Shown piece by piece: positions 33,188-42,744 of a DNA stretch of 64,000 nt. The notes under the pieces were generated by a model, which saw only the letters and a list, made by a program, of their open reading frames with translations, made no database searches and was not told the DNA's origin. Source of the stretch: Microcella humidisoli (lineage in GTDB: Bacteria > Actinomycetota > Actinomycetes > Actinomycetales > Microbacteriaceae); NCBI RefSeq assembly GCF_024362325.1, contig NZ_CP101497.1, positions 930,001-994,000 of the forward strand. Direction: 5' to 3'. Made by a program: the position numbers and the translations under genes. Position 1 is the stretch's first letter. Every line of letters starts with the position of its first letter.

Positions 33188-35500
33188 GTGACGAGCCCCG
33201 TGCAGATTCCCGCTCCCGACACCGTGGCCAACGCCGCCGCCACCCCTGAGAAGGTGCAGCCGTTCGAGGCGCTGGGGCTCAAGGCCGACGAGTACCAGGC
33301 GATCAAAGATCTGCTCGGCCGCCGCCCCACGAGCGGCGAGCTCGCGATGTACTCGGTGATGTGGAGCGAGCACTGCTCGTACAAGTCGAGCAAGGTGCAC
33401 CTCAAGCAGTTCGGCAGCAAGGTGACCGACGAGATGCGTACCCATCTCATGGTCGGCATGGGCGAGAACGCGGGCGTCGTCGACATCGGCGAGGGCTGGG
33501 CCGTCACCTTCAAGATCGAGAGCCACAACCACCCGAGCTACATCGAGCCCTTCCAGGGCGCGGCCACGGGCGTCGGCGGCATCGTGCGCGACATCATCTC
33601 GATGGGCGCGCGGCCGGTCGCGGTCATGGATGCCCTCCGCTTCGGTGCCATCGACCACGCCGACACGGCGCGCGTCGTGCCGGGCGTCGTCAGCGGCATC
33701 AGCCACTACGGCAACTGCCTGGGGCTGCCCAACATCGGCGGTGAGACCGTCTTCGACGCCGTGTACCAGGCCAACCCGCTCGTCAACGCGCTCGCCGTCG
33801 GCGTGCTGCGGCACGAGGATCTGCACCTCGCGAACGCCCGCGGCGTCGGCAACAAAGTCGTGCTGTTCGGCGCGCGCACCGGTGGCGACGGCATCGGCGG
33901 AGCATCCATTCTGGCCAGCGACACGTTCAGCGAGGGCGGGCCGACGAAGCGGCCCGCGGTGCAGGTCGGCGACCCCTTCGCCGAGAAGGTGCTCATCGAG
34001 TGCTGCCTCGAGCTGTTCGCGGCCGATCTCGTGCAGGGCATCCAAGACCTCGGCGCCGCCGGCATCTCGTGCGCCACGAGCGAGCTCGCGAGCAACGGCG
34101 ATGGCGGCATGGTCGTCGACCTCGACCGGGTGCTGCTGCGCGACCCCTCGCTGACGGCCGAGGAGATCCTGATGTCGGAGAGCCAGGAGCGCATGATGGC
34201 GATCGTCGAGCCGAGCAAGCTCGACGCCTTCCTCGCCGTCACCGCCAAGTGGGATGTCGAGACGAGCGTGCTCGGCGAGGTGACCGACACGGGTCGGCTC
34301 ATCATCCACTGGCAGGGCGAGACGATCGTCGACGTCGACCCGCGCACGGTCGCGATCGACAGCCCCGTGTACCACCGGCCCTTCGCGCGGCCCGCCTGGC
34401 TCGACGCCCTGCAGGCCGACGGCAGCGCCCGGCTCGCGCGCCCGGCCGACGACGCCGAACTGCGCGCGCAGGCGCTGCAGGTGCTCGGCGGGCCGAACCT
34501 CGCCGACACGAGCTGGATCACCGACCAGTACGACTACTACGTCGGCGGCAACACGGCGCTCGCGACGCCCGACGATGCGGGCATGATCCGCGTCGACGAG
34601 GTCAGTGGCCTCGGCGTCGCGCTCGCGACCGACGCCAACGGCCGCTACTGCCAGCTCGACCCCTACGTCGGCGCGCAGCTCGCCCTCGCCGAGGCGTACC
34701 GCAACGTCGCCGCGACGGGAGCCGCGCCCCGCGCCGTCAGCGACTGCCTCAACTTCGGCAGCCCCGAGAACCCCGATGTCATGTGGCAGTTCGAGCGGGC
34801 CGTCACGGGTCTCGCCGACGCGTGCCTCGAGCTGGGCATCCCCGTCACGGGCGGCAACGTCTCGTTCTACAACCAGACGGGCGATGTTCCCATCCACCCG
34901 ACCCCCGTCGTCGCCGTCATGGGCGTTATCGACCACGTCGACCGCCGCCTCCCCTCGGGCTGGCAAGACGAGGGCGAGAACCTCTACCTGCTGGGCGTCA
35001 CGCGCGACGAGCTCGACGGCTCGGTCTGGGCCGACGTCGTGCACGGCCACCTCGGCGGGCTCCCGCCGCGCGTCGATCTGACGGCCGAGAAGAACCTCGC
35101 GAGCCTCATGGCCGCGGCCGCAGAAGAGGCGCTCGTCACCTCGGCGCACGACCTCTCCGAGGGCGGCCTGCTCGCGACCCTCGCCGAGGGCGTGCTGCGC
35201 TTCGGTCTCGGCGCGCGCGTCTGGCTCACCGAGCTCATGGAGCGCGATGGGGTGGATGCTCTCGCCGCCCTCCTCTCGGAGTCGCAGGCCCGCGTGCTCG
35301 TGTCGGTCGCGCGCGAAGACGACGTGAAGTTCCGCGGCCTGTGCGAGGGGCGGGATGTGCCCGTGTTGCGCGTCGGCGTGACCGACAGCGAGGTCGACGG
35401 CCTCGAGATCCAAGACCGCTTCACGCTCAGCCTCGCCGAGCTGCGGCACGCCCACCGCGACACGCTGCCCGCGCGCTTCGGCCCGCTGGTCGCGGGCTAA
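33188..35500 (+). CDS. purL: Phosphoribosylformylglycinamidine synthase subunit PurL (small type)
   Basis: This 770-residue ATP-dependent synthetase converts FGAR to FGAM using ammonia from PurQ. Motifs include [87 protein letters not shown] and [14 protein letters not shown]. It lacks a glutaminase domain, which agrees with separate purS and purQ genes. GTG at 33188 is 7 bases after a TAGGCT -10, so the mRNA is probably leaderless. Confidence 0.96.
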   Translation: MTSPVQIPAPDTVANAAATPEKVQPFEALGLKADEYQAIKDLLGRRPTSGELAMYSVMWSEHCSYKSSKVHLKQFGSKVTDEMRTHLMVGMGENAGVVDIGEGWAVTFKIESHNHPSYIEPFQGAATGVGGIVRDIISMGARPVAVMDALRFGAIDHADTARVVPGVVSGISHYGNCLGLPNIGGETVFDAVYQANPLVNALAVGVLRHEDLHLANARGVGNKVVLFGARTGGDGIGGASILASDTFSEGGPTKRPAVQVGDPFAEKVLIECCLELFAADLVQGIQDLGAAGISCATSELASNGDGGMVVDLDRVLLRDPSLTAEEILMSESQERMMAIVEPSKLDAFLAVTAKWDVETSVLGEVTDTGRLIIHWQGETIVDVDPRTVAIDSPVYHRPFARPAWLDALQADGSARLARPADDAELRAQALQVLGGPNLADTSWITDQYDYYVGGNTALATPDDAGMIRVDEVSGLGVALATDANGRYCQLDPYVGAQLALAEAYRNVAATGAAPRAVSDCLNFGSPENPDVMWQFERAVTGLADACLELGIPVTGGNVSFYNQTGDVPIHPTPVVAVMGVIDHVDRRLPSGWQDEGENLYLLGVTRDELDGSVWADVVHGHLGGLPPRVDLTAEKNLASLMAAAAEEALVTSAHDLSEGGLLATLAEGVLRFGLGARVWLTELMERDGVDALAALLSESQARVLVSVAREDDVKFRGLCEGRDVPVLRVGVTDSEVDGLEIQDRFTLSLAELRHAHRDTLPARFGPLVAG

Positions 35501-35528
35501 ACCCGAGGACTGCCCAAGCCCGCACCAC

Positions 35529-35534
35529 TAGGCT
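35529..35534 (+). promoter_or_regulatory. -10 TAGGCT, leaderless promoter of the P-type ATPase gene
   Basis: TAGGCT, 7 bases, then GTG at 35542; same hexamer and spacing as at purL. Confidence 0.6.
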
Positions 35535-35541
35535 CACGCCC

Positions 35542-38037
35542 GTGACGACCACCGGCGCGACTTCCCCCGCAGGACTCAGCCTCGCCGAGGTGCGCTCGCG
35601 CACGCAACTCGGGAAGACCAACGTGATGCCGAACGACACCGGGCGGTCGTTCTGGCGCATCATGCAGGCCAACCTGTTCACGCTCTTCAACCTCATCGTG
35701 GGGGGCAGCTTCGCCCTGCTGCTCGTGCTCGGCTATTGGCAAGACGCCCTCTTCGGGTTCTTCGTCATCGCGAACGTGGTGATCGGGGTGGCGCAGGAGT
35801 TCCGGGCCAAGCTGACCCTGAGCCGACTCGCGGTGCTCAACGCCCCGAAGGCGCGCGTGCTGCGCGAGGGCTCCGTCGCCGAGATCGCGGTCGGCGAGGT
35901 CGTGCTCGACGACGTGCTCGTGCTCGCCGCGGGCGACCAGGTCACGGCCGATGCCGAGGTGCTCGAAGCGCACGGGCTCGATGTCGACGAATCCCTCTTG
36001 ACGGGTGAGGCCGACCCGGTCGCCTCGCCACCCGGGCGCGAGCTCATGTCGGGCTCGAGCGTGGTGGCGGGCAGCGGGCTCGCGCGGGTCATCCGTGTCG
36101 GCGCCGATTCGTACGCCGCGCGCATCACGGCCGAGGCGAAGCAGTTTTCGCTCGTGCGCAGCGAGCTGCGCAGCGGCATCGCGCGCATCATCAAGTGGAT
36201 CACCATACTGCTGCTGCCGGTCGGCGCGATCGTCGTCAACGGGCAGATGCAGGCGGTCGGCGGCTGGGAGGTCGCGATCGCGACGGGCGCCTGGCGCGAG
36301 GCGACGGTCGCCTCGGCGGCGAGCCTCATCGCGATGATCCCCCAGGGGCTCGTCTTCATGACCAGCGTCGCCCTCGCCGTCGGCGCCGTGAAGCTCGCGC
36401 GCCGCGAGGTGCTCGTGCAAGAGCTCGCGGCCGTGGAGGGCCTCGCGCGCGTCGACATGCTGTGCCTCGACAAGACGGGCACGCTCACCGAGGGCCGCAT
36501 GGTGCTCGATTCGATCGAGCCGCTCGCCGGCTCGATGCTCGATAGCGCAGCCGAGCCGCTCGTCGGCCCCGAGCTCGACCCTGCCGCCGTGGCCGCGCTC
36601 TCGTGGATGGGCGCCGATCGCGACGCCAACGCCACGGCGCGCGCCCTCGCCGAGCGCTTCACCTCGCCGCCCGTCGCACCGCCGGTGCGCGCGATCGAGT
36701 TCTCGAGCCGCCGCAAGTGGAGCGCCGTCTCCTTCGCCGACGGCCCCGCCCGCGGCACTTGGGTGGTCGGCGCCCCCGACATCGTCCTGGCCGATGTGCC
36801 CGATTCGACGGATGCTCTCGCGCGGTTCGCCGCGCGCGCGACGGCCGGCGAGCGCACCGTGGTGCTCGCCCGCACCGACGTCATCCTCGACCCCCCGGTC
36901 GAGCCGGCCGAGGGGGAGCGGCTGCCCGAGCCCGCGCTGCCCGCCGGCCTGCGCGCCGTCGCTCTCGTGTCGTTCCGCGAGAAGGTGCGCGACGACGCGC
37001 ATGAGACGCTCAGCTACTTCCGCGAGCAGGAGGTCGAGCTGTGCGTCATCTCGGGTGATGACCCGCGAACGGTCGCCGCGGTCGCGCGCGAGGCGGGCAT
37101 CCACCATGACGGGCCCGGATTCGACGCGCGCACCCTGCCCACCGATGAGGCCGAGCTCGACGCCATCATGGCCGAGCACCGCGTCTTCGGGCGTGTGACC
37201 CCCGAGCAGAAGAAGGCCATGGTGCTCTCGTTGCAGCGCCTCGGCCACACCGTCGCGATGACGGGTGACGGCGTCAACGACGCGCTCGCGCTCAAGCATG
37301 CCGACCTCGGCATCGCGATGGGCTCGGGCGCGGCGGCGACGCGTGCGGTCGCGCGCCTCGTGCTGCTCGACGGGCAGTTCAGCCGCCTGCCGCGCATCGT
37401 CGCCGAGGGCCGCCAGGTCATCGCGAACGTCGAGCGCCTCGCGAAGCTCTTCCTGTCGAAAACGACCTACGCCATCCTCTTCGCCGTTGTGTTCGGCGCA
37501 CTGCTGTGGCCGTTCCCGTTCCTGCCGCGGCAGCTGTCGATCGTCGACGGGCTCACGATCGGGCTGCCCGCGCTCGTGCTCGCGCTGCTGCCGAACATCC
37601 AGCGCTACCGCCCCGGCTTCTTGCGACGCGCGGCTCGCTTCTGCATCCCCTCGGGGCTCATCGTCGGCGGCACGCTCATCTCGGTCGTCGCCTACGCCTA
37701 CCTCGGCGGCGCCGAGGCGGCAGTCGTGCAGACCACGGCCGTCATCACGCTGACGCTCACGGCCCTGTGGGTGCTCGTCATCCTGTCGCGGCCGTTCACG
37801 CTCGTCACGAGCCTCGTCGTGGTCGCGGCGTATCTCGGCTTGCCGGTGCTGCTGCTCATCCCGCTCGTCACCGACTTCCTGCAGCTCGGCGCCCCGCCGC
37901 TCGAGCTGCTGCTGGTCGCCGTCGGCGCGAGCGCGATCGGCTCAGTCGCGCTCGAGGTCACCCACCGTCTGGTGTCGCGCGGCGGTGACGACTCGGCAGG
38001 CGCACTCGCCGCTGCGCGAGCAGCACGCCGAGGATGA
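35542..38037 (+). CDS. Cation-translocating P-type ATPase, CtpE-like
   Basis: This 831-residue membrane pump has the phosphorylation motif DKTGT with Asp310, the actuator TGE (ESLLTGEADPV), the KWSAVSF nucleotide-binding region and the hinge TGDGVNDALALKHADLGIAMG. Two N-terminal, two central and about six C-terminal helices are predicted. The stretch LVQELAAVEGLARVDMLCLD resembles the mycobacterial CtpE group, linked to Ca2+ uptake. The membrane motif is PQGL (Pro267-Gln268) where PEGL is usual. The start is GTG at 35542. The 3' end overlaps the convergent EamA gene by 80 bases. The transported ion is inferred from the family only. Confidence 0.85.
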   Translation: MTTTGATSPAGLSLAEVRSRTQLGKTNVMPNDTGRSFWRIMQANLFTLFNLIVGGSFALLLVLGYWQDALFGFFVIANVVIGVAQEFRAKLTLSRLAVLNAPKARVLREGSVAEIAVGEVVLDDVLVLAAGDQVTADAEVLEAHGLDVDESLLTGEADPVASPPGRELMSGSSVVAGSGLARVIRVGADSYAARITAEAKQFSLVRSELRSGIARIIKWITILLLPVGAIVVNGQMQAVGGWEVAIATGAWREATVASAASLIAMIPQGLVFMTSVALAVGAVKLARREVLVQELAAVEGLARVDMLCLDKTGTLTEGRMVLDSIEPLAGSMLDSAAEPLVGPELDPAAVAALSWMGADRDANATARALAERFTSPPVAPPVRAIEFSSRRKWSAVSFADGPARGTWVVGAPDIVLADVPDSTDALARFAARATAGERTVVLARTDVILDPPVEPAEGERLPEPALPAGLRAVALVSFREKVRDDAHETLSYFREQEVELCVISGDDPRTVAAVAREAGIHHDGPGFDARTLPTDEAELDAIMAEHRVFGRVTPEQKKAMVLSLQRLGHTVAMTGDGVNDALALKHADLGIAMGSGAAATRAVARLVLLDGQFSRLPRIVAEGRQVIANVERLAKLFLSKTTYAILFAVVFGALLWPFPFLPRQLSIVDGLTIGLPALVLALLPNIQRYRPGFLRRAARFCIPSGLIVGGTLISVVAYAYLGGAEAAVVQTTAVITLTLTALWVLVILSRPFTLVTSLVVVAAYLGLPVLLLIPLVTDFLQLGAPPLELLLVAVGASAIGSVALEVTHRLVSRGGDDSAGALAAARAARRG

Positions 38038-38917
38038 CGAGCACGGCGCCGACCGGCTCGTTCCAGACGAGGGTCTCGCCGAGCACGATCACGCCCAGCA
38101 GCACGCCGACGGGCGGCGAGATGTAGGTGACCGTCGCAGCGCGGGTCGGTCCCCAGGCGCGCACGACGTTCTGGTTCCAGGCGTAGGCGAGGCCCGTGCC
38201 GAGCGCACCGAGCAGCACGATGGCGATGAGCACCGTCGGGCTGAGCTCGACCGGGTCGGCGCCGATGACGGGCGTCAGCAGCAGCATCCACACGGCGGCG
38301 AGGCCGATCATGACGAAGCTGAAGACGATCGCGCTGACCCCGCTGTCACTCAAGAATCGGCGCATGTACGACAGGCTGAAGCCGTAGCAGGCGGTGGCGC
38401 CGAGCAGGGCGAGGTAGGGCGCGATGCCGCCCGAACCCGGCTCGATGCCCTGCCACGGGCCGACGATAACGACGACGCCGATGATGCCCACGACGATGCC
38501 GAGCACCTGCTCGCGCGAGAGCTTCTCAATGCGGAAGGCGAGCCCCGCGATGAGCGCCGTCATGATGGGCGTCGTGGCGTTGAGGATGCTCGCGACCCCC
38601 GAGGCGACGTACTGCTGCGCCCACGCGAAGAGCATGTACGGGATGACCGCGAACGTCACCGACAGCAGCGCCAGGTGCGCCCACACGCGCCCCGATCGCG
38701 GCAGACGATCGCGCGTGACGAGCGCGATGAGCCCGAGCGTGATCGCGCCGAAGAGCGTGCGACCCGTCGCGACTTGCGCGGGCGAGAGCCCTTCGAGCGC
38801 CAATGCAATGAACAGGAAGCTGGCGCCCCAGACGACTCCGGCGAGCGTGAACTGCAGCGCGATCCAGGCGTCGGAGGAGCGGGGCGGGGCCGGGGGCGGA
38901 GGCGGAGCGCTGGTCAC
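37958..38917 (-). CDS. EamA/DMT-family transporter
   Basis: This 319-residue protein has a proline-rich head and ten hydrophobic helices arranged as two EamA repeats (FTLAGVVWGASFLFIALALEGLSP... and ATACYGFSLSYMRRFLSDSG...). Such transporters export or import metabolites such as amino acids. The start is ATG at 38917. Its last 80 bases, encoding the charged tail RRVRLPSRHRRATPDGG and a preceding segment, overlap the end of the P-type ATPase gene on the opposite strand. Substrate not predictable. Confidence 0.88.
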   Translation of the reverse strand: MTSAPPPPPAPPRSSDAWIALQFTLAGVVWGASFLFIALALEGLSPAQVATGRTLFGAITLGLIALVTRDRLPRSGRVWAHLALLSVTFAVIPYMLFAWAQQYVASGVASILNATTPIMTALIAGLAFRIEKLSREQVLGIVVGIIGVVVIVGPWQGIEPGSGGIAPYLALLGATACYGFSLSYMRRFLSDSGVSAIVFSFVMIGLAAVWMLLLTPVIGADPVELSPTVLIAIVLLGALGTGLAYAWNQNVVRAWGPTRAATVTYISPPVGVLLGVIVLGETLVWNEPVGAVLVILGVLLAQRRVRLPSRHRRATPDGG

Positions 38918-38981
38918 CTGGCGAGACTACTGCCGCGCACTGGCGCGCACGGCCGCCGGTGACCACGACGGCGCGAAGCCG

Positions 38982-39299
38982 CTACTGCTCGGGGTCGGTC
39001 GCGATCGTGCCGGTCGTGGCGATCTGCTCGTGGTGCTGGATGACCTCGGCGACGATGAAGTTGAACCACTTCTCCGCGAAGGCCGGGTCGAGCTGCGCCT
39101 CGGCCGCGAGGGCACGCAGGCGCCCGATCTGCACACGCTCACGCTCCGGGTCGCTCGGCGCCATGTTGGTCGCCGCCTTGAGGCGTCCGACGGTCTGCGT
39201 GCACTTGAAGCGCTCGGCGAGCAGGTGGATGAGCGCTGCATCGATGTTGTCGATGCTGCGCCGCAGCGAGGCGAGCTCGACGAGGGCCGCGTCATCCAT
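38982..39299 (-). CDS. Chorismate mutase (AroQ type), 105 residues
   Basis: The all-helical AroQ-type enzyme converts chorismate to prephenate. The pattern LASLRRSIDNIDAALIHLLAERFKCTQTVGRLKAATNMAPSDPERERVQIGRL shows the usual Arg near residue 13, Asp/Lys and Arg pairs, and the Pro-x-x-Pro-like DPxRE region. ATG at 39299 stands 6 bases after a TACGCT -10. It is divergent from a membrane protein gene across 72 bases. It may supply phenylalanine/tyrosine synthesis; no other aromatic gene is nearby. Confidence 0.85.
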   Translation of the reverse strand: MDDAALVELASLRRSIDNIDAALIHLLAERFKCTQTVGRLKAATNMAPSDPERERVQIGRLRALAAEAQLDPAFAEKWFNFIVAEVIQHHEQIATTGTIATDPEQ

Positions 39300-39305
39300 G
39301 TCTCG

Positions 39306-39311
39306 AGCGTA
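39306..39311 (-). promoter_or_regulatory. -10 TACGCT, leaderless promoter of the chorismate mutase gene
   Basis: TACGCT, 6 bases, then ATG at 39299. Confidence 0.5.
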
Positions 39312-39359
39312 TCGCCCGACGGGCACGCGGAAGGCTGGAAATGCGGCGGCTCCCCGCCC

Positions 39360-39365
39360 TACAGT
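39360..39365 (+). promoter_or_regulatory. -10 TACAGT, leaderless promoter of the 218-residue membrane protein gene
   Basis: TACAGT, 6 bases, then ATG at 39372. Confidence 0.5.
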
Positions 39366-39371
39366 GACGCC

Positions 39372-40028
39372 ATGACGATGGATGCGCCCGAGCGCCGCTC
39401 CTGGCGCGATGCGGCGGCGACCCGTGTGCTCGGCTCGGCGCTGGGCTGGTTCGGCGGCGCGCTCGCGATCACCCTGCTGTATCAGGTGGCCCTGGCGGTC
39501 GCCGCACTCGGCGGGTCGTGTGCTCGCGGGGGCCCGTTTGTCGTGGAGGTCGAGTGCACCGATGCGATCGTCGCCTTCGCACCGACGAGCGTGCTCGGCG
39601 GTCTCGCCGTCGTGTTCATCGGGTCGACGCTCGCCCAGGGCTTCGGCGTCGCGCTGCTCGCTTTCGCCTGGCCCGCGCTCTTCGTGAGCCTCTCGATCGT
39701 GTTCTTCCAGACCTTCTTCCTCGGCGGCGACATCGTGGGCATCATCCTCGGGTTGCTCTTCGTGGCGATGGGGCTCGCTCCGCTCGTGCTGCTGCTGCAG
39801 GCGGCTCCGCAGCGCATGCTGCTGGGGCGCGTGGATGCCCAGGGCCGCCCCTTCTGGGAGGCTCACCCCGCACGCGCTCACCTGCTGTCCCTGCGCACGC
39901 CCGCCGCCCCCGGTGAAAACCATCCGAGCGTCGGCGACTGGATGCTGGCGCTCGGCACCGCGATCGTTCCCGCCCTCGGCGGCGTCGCGCTCGGCGTCGT
40001 GTGGTTCGGGTCGGTCGCGGGGGCCTAG
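39372..40028 (+). CDS. Hypothetical membrane protein, 218 residues
   Basis: Five hydrophobic segments are seen: about residues 18-45, 66-85, 86-106 (ALLAFAWPALFVSLSIVFFQ), 110-140 (GGDIVGIILGLLFVAMGLAPL) and 190-215. Two cysteines flank an extracellular-looking loop (GGSCARGGPFVVEVECTD), possibly a disulfide. The family is not recognised. ATG at 39372 is 6 bases after a TACAGT -10. Its stop shares the tetranucleotide CTAG with the convergent acetyltransferase gene. Confidence 0.7.
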   Translation: MTMDAPERRSWRDAAATRVLGSALGWFGGALAITLLYQVALAVAALGGSCARGGPFVVEVECTDAIVAFAPTSVLGGLAVVFIGSTLAQGFGVALLAFAWPALFVSLSIVFFQTFFLGGDIVGIILGLLFVAMGLAPLVLLLQAAPQRMLLGRVDAQGRPFWEAHPARAHLLSLRTPAAPGENHPSVGDWMLALGTAIVPALGGVALGVVWFGSVAGA

Positions 40029-40639
40029 CCCTCCAGCTCGCCGAGCCGCTCGAGCAGCCCGTCCCGGACGGCCGGCCACTCGTCGACGACGATCGAGTAG
40101 ACGGCCGCGTCGCGCCACGAGCCGTCGGCGCGCTGCGCGTCGCGGCGCGCGACGCCCTCGAACTGCGCCCCGAGCTTCTCGATGCCCGCCCGCGAGCGCG
40201 CGTTGCGCACGTCGGCCTGCAGCTTCACGCGGCCGTACCCGTGGTCGAAGAGGTGGCCGAGCAGCAGGAGCTTCGCCGCCGGGTTGACGGATGATCCCCA
40301 CGTCTCGGGTGCGTACGCGGTGTAGCCGATGTGGGCCGACTCGGCCGCGGGGGCGAGGTCGAGAATCGTCGAGGTGCCGATGATCGGGGGCGCAGCATCC
40401 GGAACCGACAGCGACCGCACCACGTACACGTGGGCGCGCCCGACCGGCAGGTAGGTGGGCAGCCACGCGGCGAAGTCGTCGCCCGTGCGCGCCCCGGCGG
40501 GGCCGCCGCCCCAGCCGCCCGCGAAGACCTCGGGCCGCCCGAGGGCGGCGGTGAGCCCCGGCAGGTGCGCGGGGTCGTAGGGCTCGAGCCGCAGGCCGTG
40601 CCCCTCGAGCGCCACGAACGGCAGGTCGGCGGCGACCAT
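40025..40639 (-). CDS. GNAT-family N-acetyltransferase
   Basis: This 204-residue protein resembles RimJ/RimL-type acetyltransferases: GLRLEPYDPAHLPGLTAAL at the start, IIGTSTILDLAPAAESAHIGYTAYAPETWGSSVNPAAKLLLLGHLFDHGYGRVKL for the acetyl-CoA-binding core, and DVRNARSRAGIEKLGAQFEGVARRDAQRADGSWRDAAVYSI, which is the common C-terminal motif. It probably acetylates an amine on a small molecule or protein. It is on the same strand as purA, 2 bases after the purA stop. The stop is shared with the convergent gene (CTAG). Confidence 0.88.
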   Translation of the reverse strand: MVAADLPFVALEGHGLRLEPYDPAHLPGLTAALGRPEVFAGGWGGGPAGARTGDDFAAWLPTYLPVGRAHVYVVRSLSVPDAAPPIIGTSTILDLAPAAESAHIGYTAYAPETWGSSVNPAAKLLLLGHLFDHGYGRVKLQADVRNARSRAGIEKLGAQFEGVARRDAQRADGSWRDAAVYSIVVDEWPAVRDGLLERLGELEG

Positions 40640-40641
40640 GG

Positions 40642-41928
40642 TCAGTCGAGCAGGTCGTGCCGCACGACGATCGCGTCGCGGCCCGGCCCGACGCCGATGG
40701 CCGAGATGCGCGCACCGCTCATGGCCTCGATCGCGAGCACGTAGTCCTGCGCGTTCTTCGGCAGGTCGTCGAAGCTGCGGGCGCCCGAGATGTCCTCCGA
40801 CCAGCCCGGCAGGTTCTCGTAGATCGGCTTCGCGTGGTGGAAGTCGCTCTGCGAGACGGGCACCTCATCGACGCGCACGCCGTCGACGTCGTAGGCGACG
40901 CAGACCGGGATGCTCTCGAGCCCCGTGAGCACGTCGAGCTTGGTCATGACGAAGTCGGTCACGCCGTTGACGCGCGCGGTGTAGCGGGCGATGGGGGCGT
41001 CGTACCAGCCGCAACGGCGGGGGCGGCCCGTGGTCGTGCCGAACTCGAAGCCGGTCTTGCGCAAGAACTCGCCCGACTCGTCGAACAGCTCGGTCGGGAA
41101 GGGGCCCGAGCCGACGCGCGTCGTGTAGGCCTTGACGATGCCGATGACGCGGTCGATGCGGTTGGGCCCGATGCCCGAGCCCGTGGCGGCGCCGCCGCTC
41201 GTGGCGTTGGAGGAGGTGACGAAGGGGTAGGTGCCGTGGTCGACGTCGAGCATGGTCGCCTGGCCGCCCTCGAAGAGCACGGTCTCGCCGCGCTCGAGCG
41301 CCTGATGCAGCACGAGGCCCGTGTCGACGACCATGGGGCGCAGGCGCTCGGCGTAGCTCAGCAGCTCCTCCACGACCTCGTCGACCGTGATCGCGCGGCG
41401 GTTGTAGACCTTGACGAGCAGGTGGTTCTTGACGTTGAGGGCGCCCTCGACCTTCTGGCGCAGGATGTTCTCGTCGAAGAGGTCTTGCATGCGGATGCCG
41501 ACGCGGTTGATCTTGTCGGCGTAGGCGGGCCCGATGCCGCGACCCGTCGTGCCGATCTGACGCTTGCCGAGGAACCGCTCGGTCACCTTGTCCATCGTGC
41601 GGTGGTACTGCGTGATGACGTGGGCGTTGGCGCTGATGAGCAGCTTCGACACGTCGACGCCACGCGCGCTGAGGGCCGTGAGCTCGCCGAACAGCACCTC
41701 GATGTCGACGACGACGCCGTTGGCGATGACGGGCGTCACGCCCTCGGTCAGAATGCCGCTCGGCAGCAGGTGCAGCGCGTACTTCTCATCGCCGACGACG
41801 ACGGTGTGGCCGGCGTTGTTGCCGCCGTTGAACTTCACGACGTAGTCGATGCGTCCGGCGAGGAGGTCGGTGGCCTTGCCTTTTCCTTCATCGCCCCATT
41901 GGGCGCCGATGATGACGACGGCAGGCAT
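40642..41928 (-). CDS. purA: Adenylosuccinate synthetase
   Basis: This 428-residue GTP-dependent enzyme joins IMP and aspartate, the first step to AMP. The N-terminal [17 protein letters not shown] is the signature P-loop. Others are [53 protein letters not shown] and RPRRCGWYD. Full length. A TAGACT -10 lies 39 bases upstream with AAGGGA as ribosome binding site. It is transcribed on its own or with the acetyltransferase, apart from the other pur genes. Confidence 0.96.
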   Translation of the reverse strand: MPAVVIIGAQWGDEGKGKATDLLAGRIDYVVKFNGGNNAGHTVVVGDEKYALHLLPSGILTEGVTPVIANGVVVDIEVLFGELTALSARGVDVSKLLISANAHVITQYHRTMDKVTERFLGKRQIGTTGRGIGPAYADKINRVGIRMQDLFDENILRQKVEGALNVKNHLLVKVYNRRAITVDEVVEELLSYAERLRPMVVDTGLVLHQALERGETVLFEGGQATMLDVDHGTYPFVTSSNATSGGAATGSGIGPNRIDRVIGIVKAYTTRVGSGPFPTELFDESGEFLRKTGFEFGTTTGRPRRCGWYDAPIARYTARVNGVTDFVMTKLDVLTGLESIPVCVAYDVDGVRVDEVPVSQSDFHHAKPIYENLPGWSEDISGARSFDDLPKNAQDYVLAIEAMSGARISAIGVGPGRDAIVVRHDLLD

Positions 41929-41967
41929 GGGTGGTCCCTTCGAGACGTGGTGGAGGGCTTGCCCTTG

Positions 41968-42000
41968 AGTCTATCGAGCGGTGCGTCTATCGAGCGGTGC
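41968..42000 (-). promoter_or_regulatory. purA promoter (-10 TAGACT) within a 16-bp tandem duplication
   Basis: The minus-strand -10 TAGACT is at 41973-41968. GTCTATCGAGCGGTGC is repeated perfectly at 41969-41984 and 41985-42000. The unit holds both the TAG stop of the tetR gene (41987-41989) and most of the purA -10, so the duplication places the promoter just behind the upstream gene. Confidence 0.65.
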
Positions 42001-42655
42001 CGCCGGCCCACTGCCCGCGAGCGGGCACGGGGTTCGCGCGGGCGAGACTGCCCGGCTCGAGCGACAGCTGGCGCTCGGCCACGGCGAAGACGATCGCGTT
42101 CGCTTCCTCGACGTCGATGACGCCGACGGCGTGGTGCTGCACGGCCACTCCGTCGGCGACGGCGGTGAGCAGGCGCGAGTCGGCCGCGGGGTCGGCGCTG
42201 GCGCCGAGCCCGGCATCCACCACCCGCTCGATGACGGTGGTCAGGATGCGCTCGCAGTCGCGATGGTGCCGGTCGAGCGCGGCGGCGAGCGGGGGCGTGC
42301 GCGGAGCCTCGCTCCACGCGTCGATCCACACGCGGTAGTGGTCTTCCGGCGTCGCGGCGAGCCAGCCGGCGAGCGCCGCGACGGGGTCGAGGCCGTCGAG
42401 CAGCGCGCGGTCGCTCGTGAGCTCGCTCGTGACGGCGAAGTCGAACGCCGCGGCGACGAGCTCGTCGCGGCTCGCGAAGTAGTGGCGAATGAGGCCGTGC
42501 ACGACGCCCACCTCGGTCGCGACCTCGCGGAGCGTCACACCGGCGAAGCCCTTGGCGGCGACGAGCCGCAGCGTGGCGCGCACGATCTCGTCGCGCCGCT
42601 GATCGCTCGACTTGCGCTCTGGGCTCTTGCGTTCTGCGCTCGTGCCTGCTTCCAC
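41987..42655 (-). CDS. TetR-family transcriptional regulator
   Basis: This 222-residue repressor has the TetR helix-turn-helix (DEIVRATLRLVAAKGFAGVTLREVATEVGVVHGLIRHYFASRDELVAAAF) and a helical ligand domain. It probably represses the divergent MFS gene and itself through the two operators at 42684-42735. The start is GTG at 42655, 6 bases after a TATGCT -10, so translation is probably leaderless. Its stop codon lies inside a 16-bp tandem repeat that also contains the purA promoter. Confidence 0.9.
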   Translation of the reverse strand: MEAGTSAERKSPERKSSDQRRDEIVRATLRLVAAKGFAGVTLREVATEVGVVHGLIRHYFASRDELVAAAFDFAVTSELTSDRALLDGLDPVAALAGWLAATPEDHYRVWIDAWSEAPRTPPLAAALDRHHRDCERILTTVIERVVDAGLGASADPAADSRLLTAVADGVAVQHHAVGVIDVEEANAIVFAVAERQLSLEPGSLARANPVPARGQWAGGTAR

Positions 42656-42683
42656 GCGTCGAGCATAGGCCGCGCAGGCACGA

Positions 42684-42735
42684 TATTGTCCAACCGGATA
42701 AGGCGTGCTAGCGTTATTGTCCAGTTGGATAACAA
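42684..42735. promoter_or_regulatory. Two TetR-type operators and the MFS promoter
   Basis: Site 1 TATTGTCCAACCGGATAA (42684-42701) and site 2 TTATTGTCCAGTTGGATAA (42714-42732) share TTGTCCA....GGATAA, an imperfect palindrome, with centres about 31 bp apart (three helical turns). Site 1 covers a -35 TTGTCC (42686-42691), 17 bases from a -10 TAGCGT (42709-42714); site 2 covers the start point. The tetR -10 (TATGCT, 42667-42662) lies beside site 1, so both genes could be controlled. Confidence 0.75.
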
Positions 42736-42744
42736 GAGAACGGA

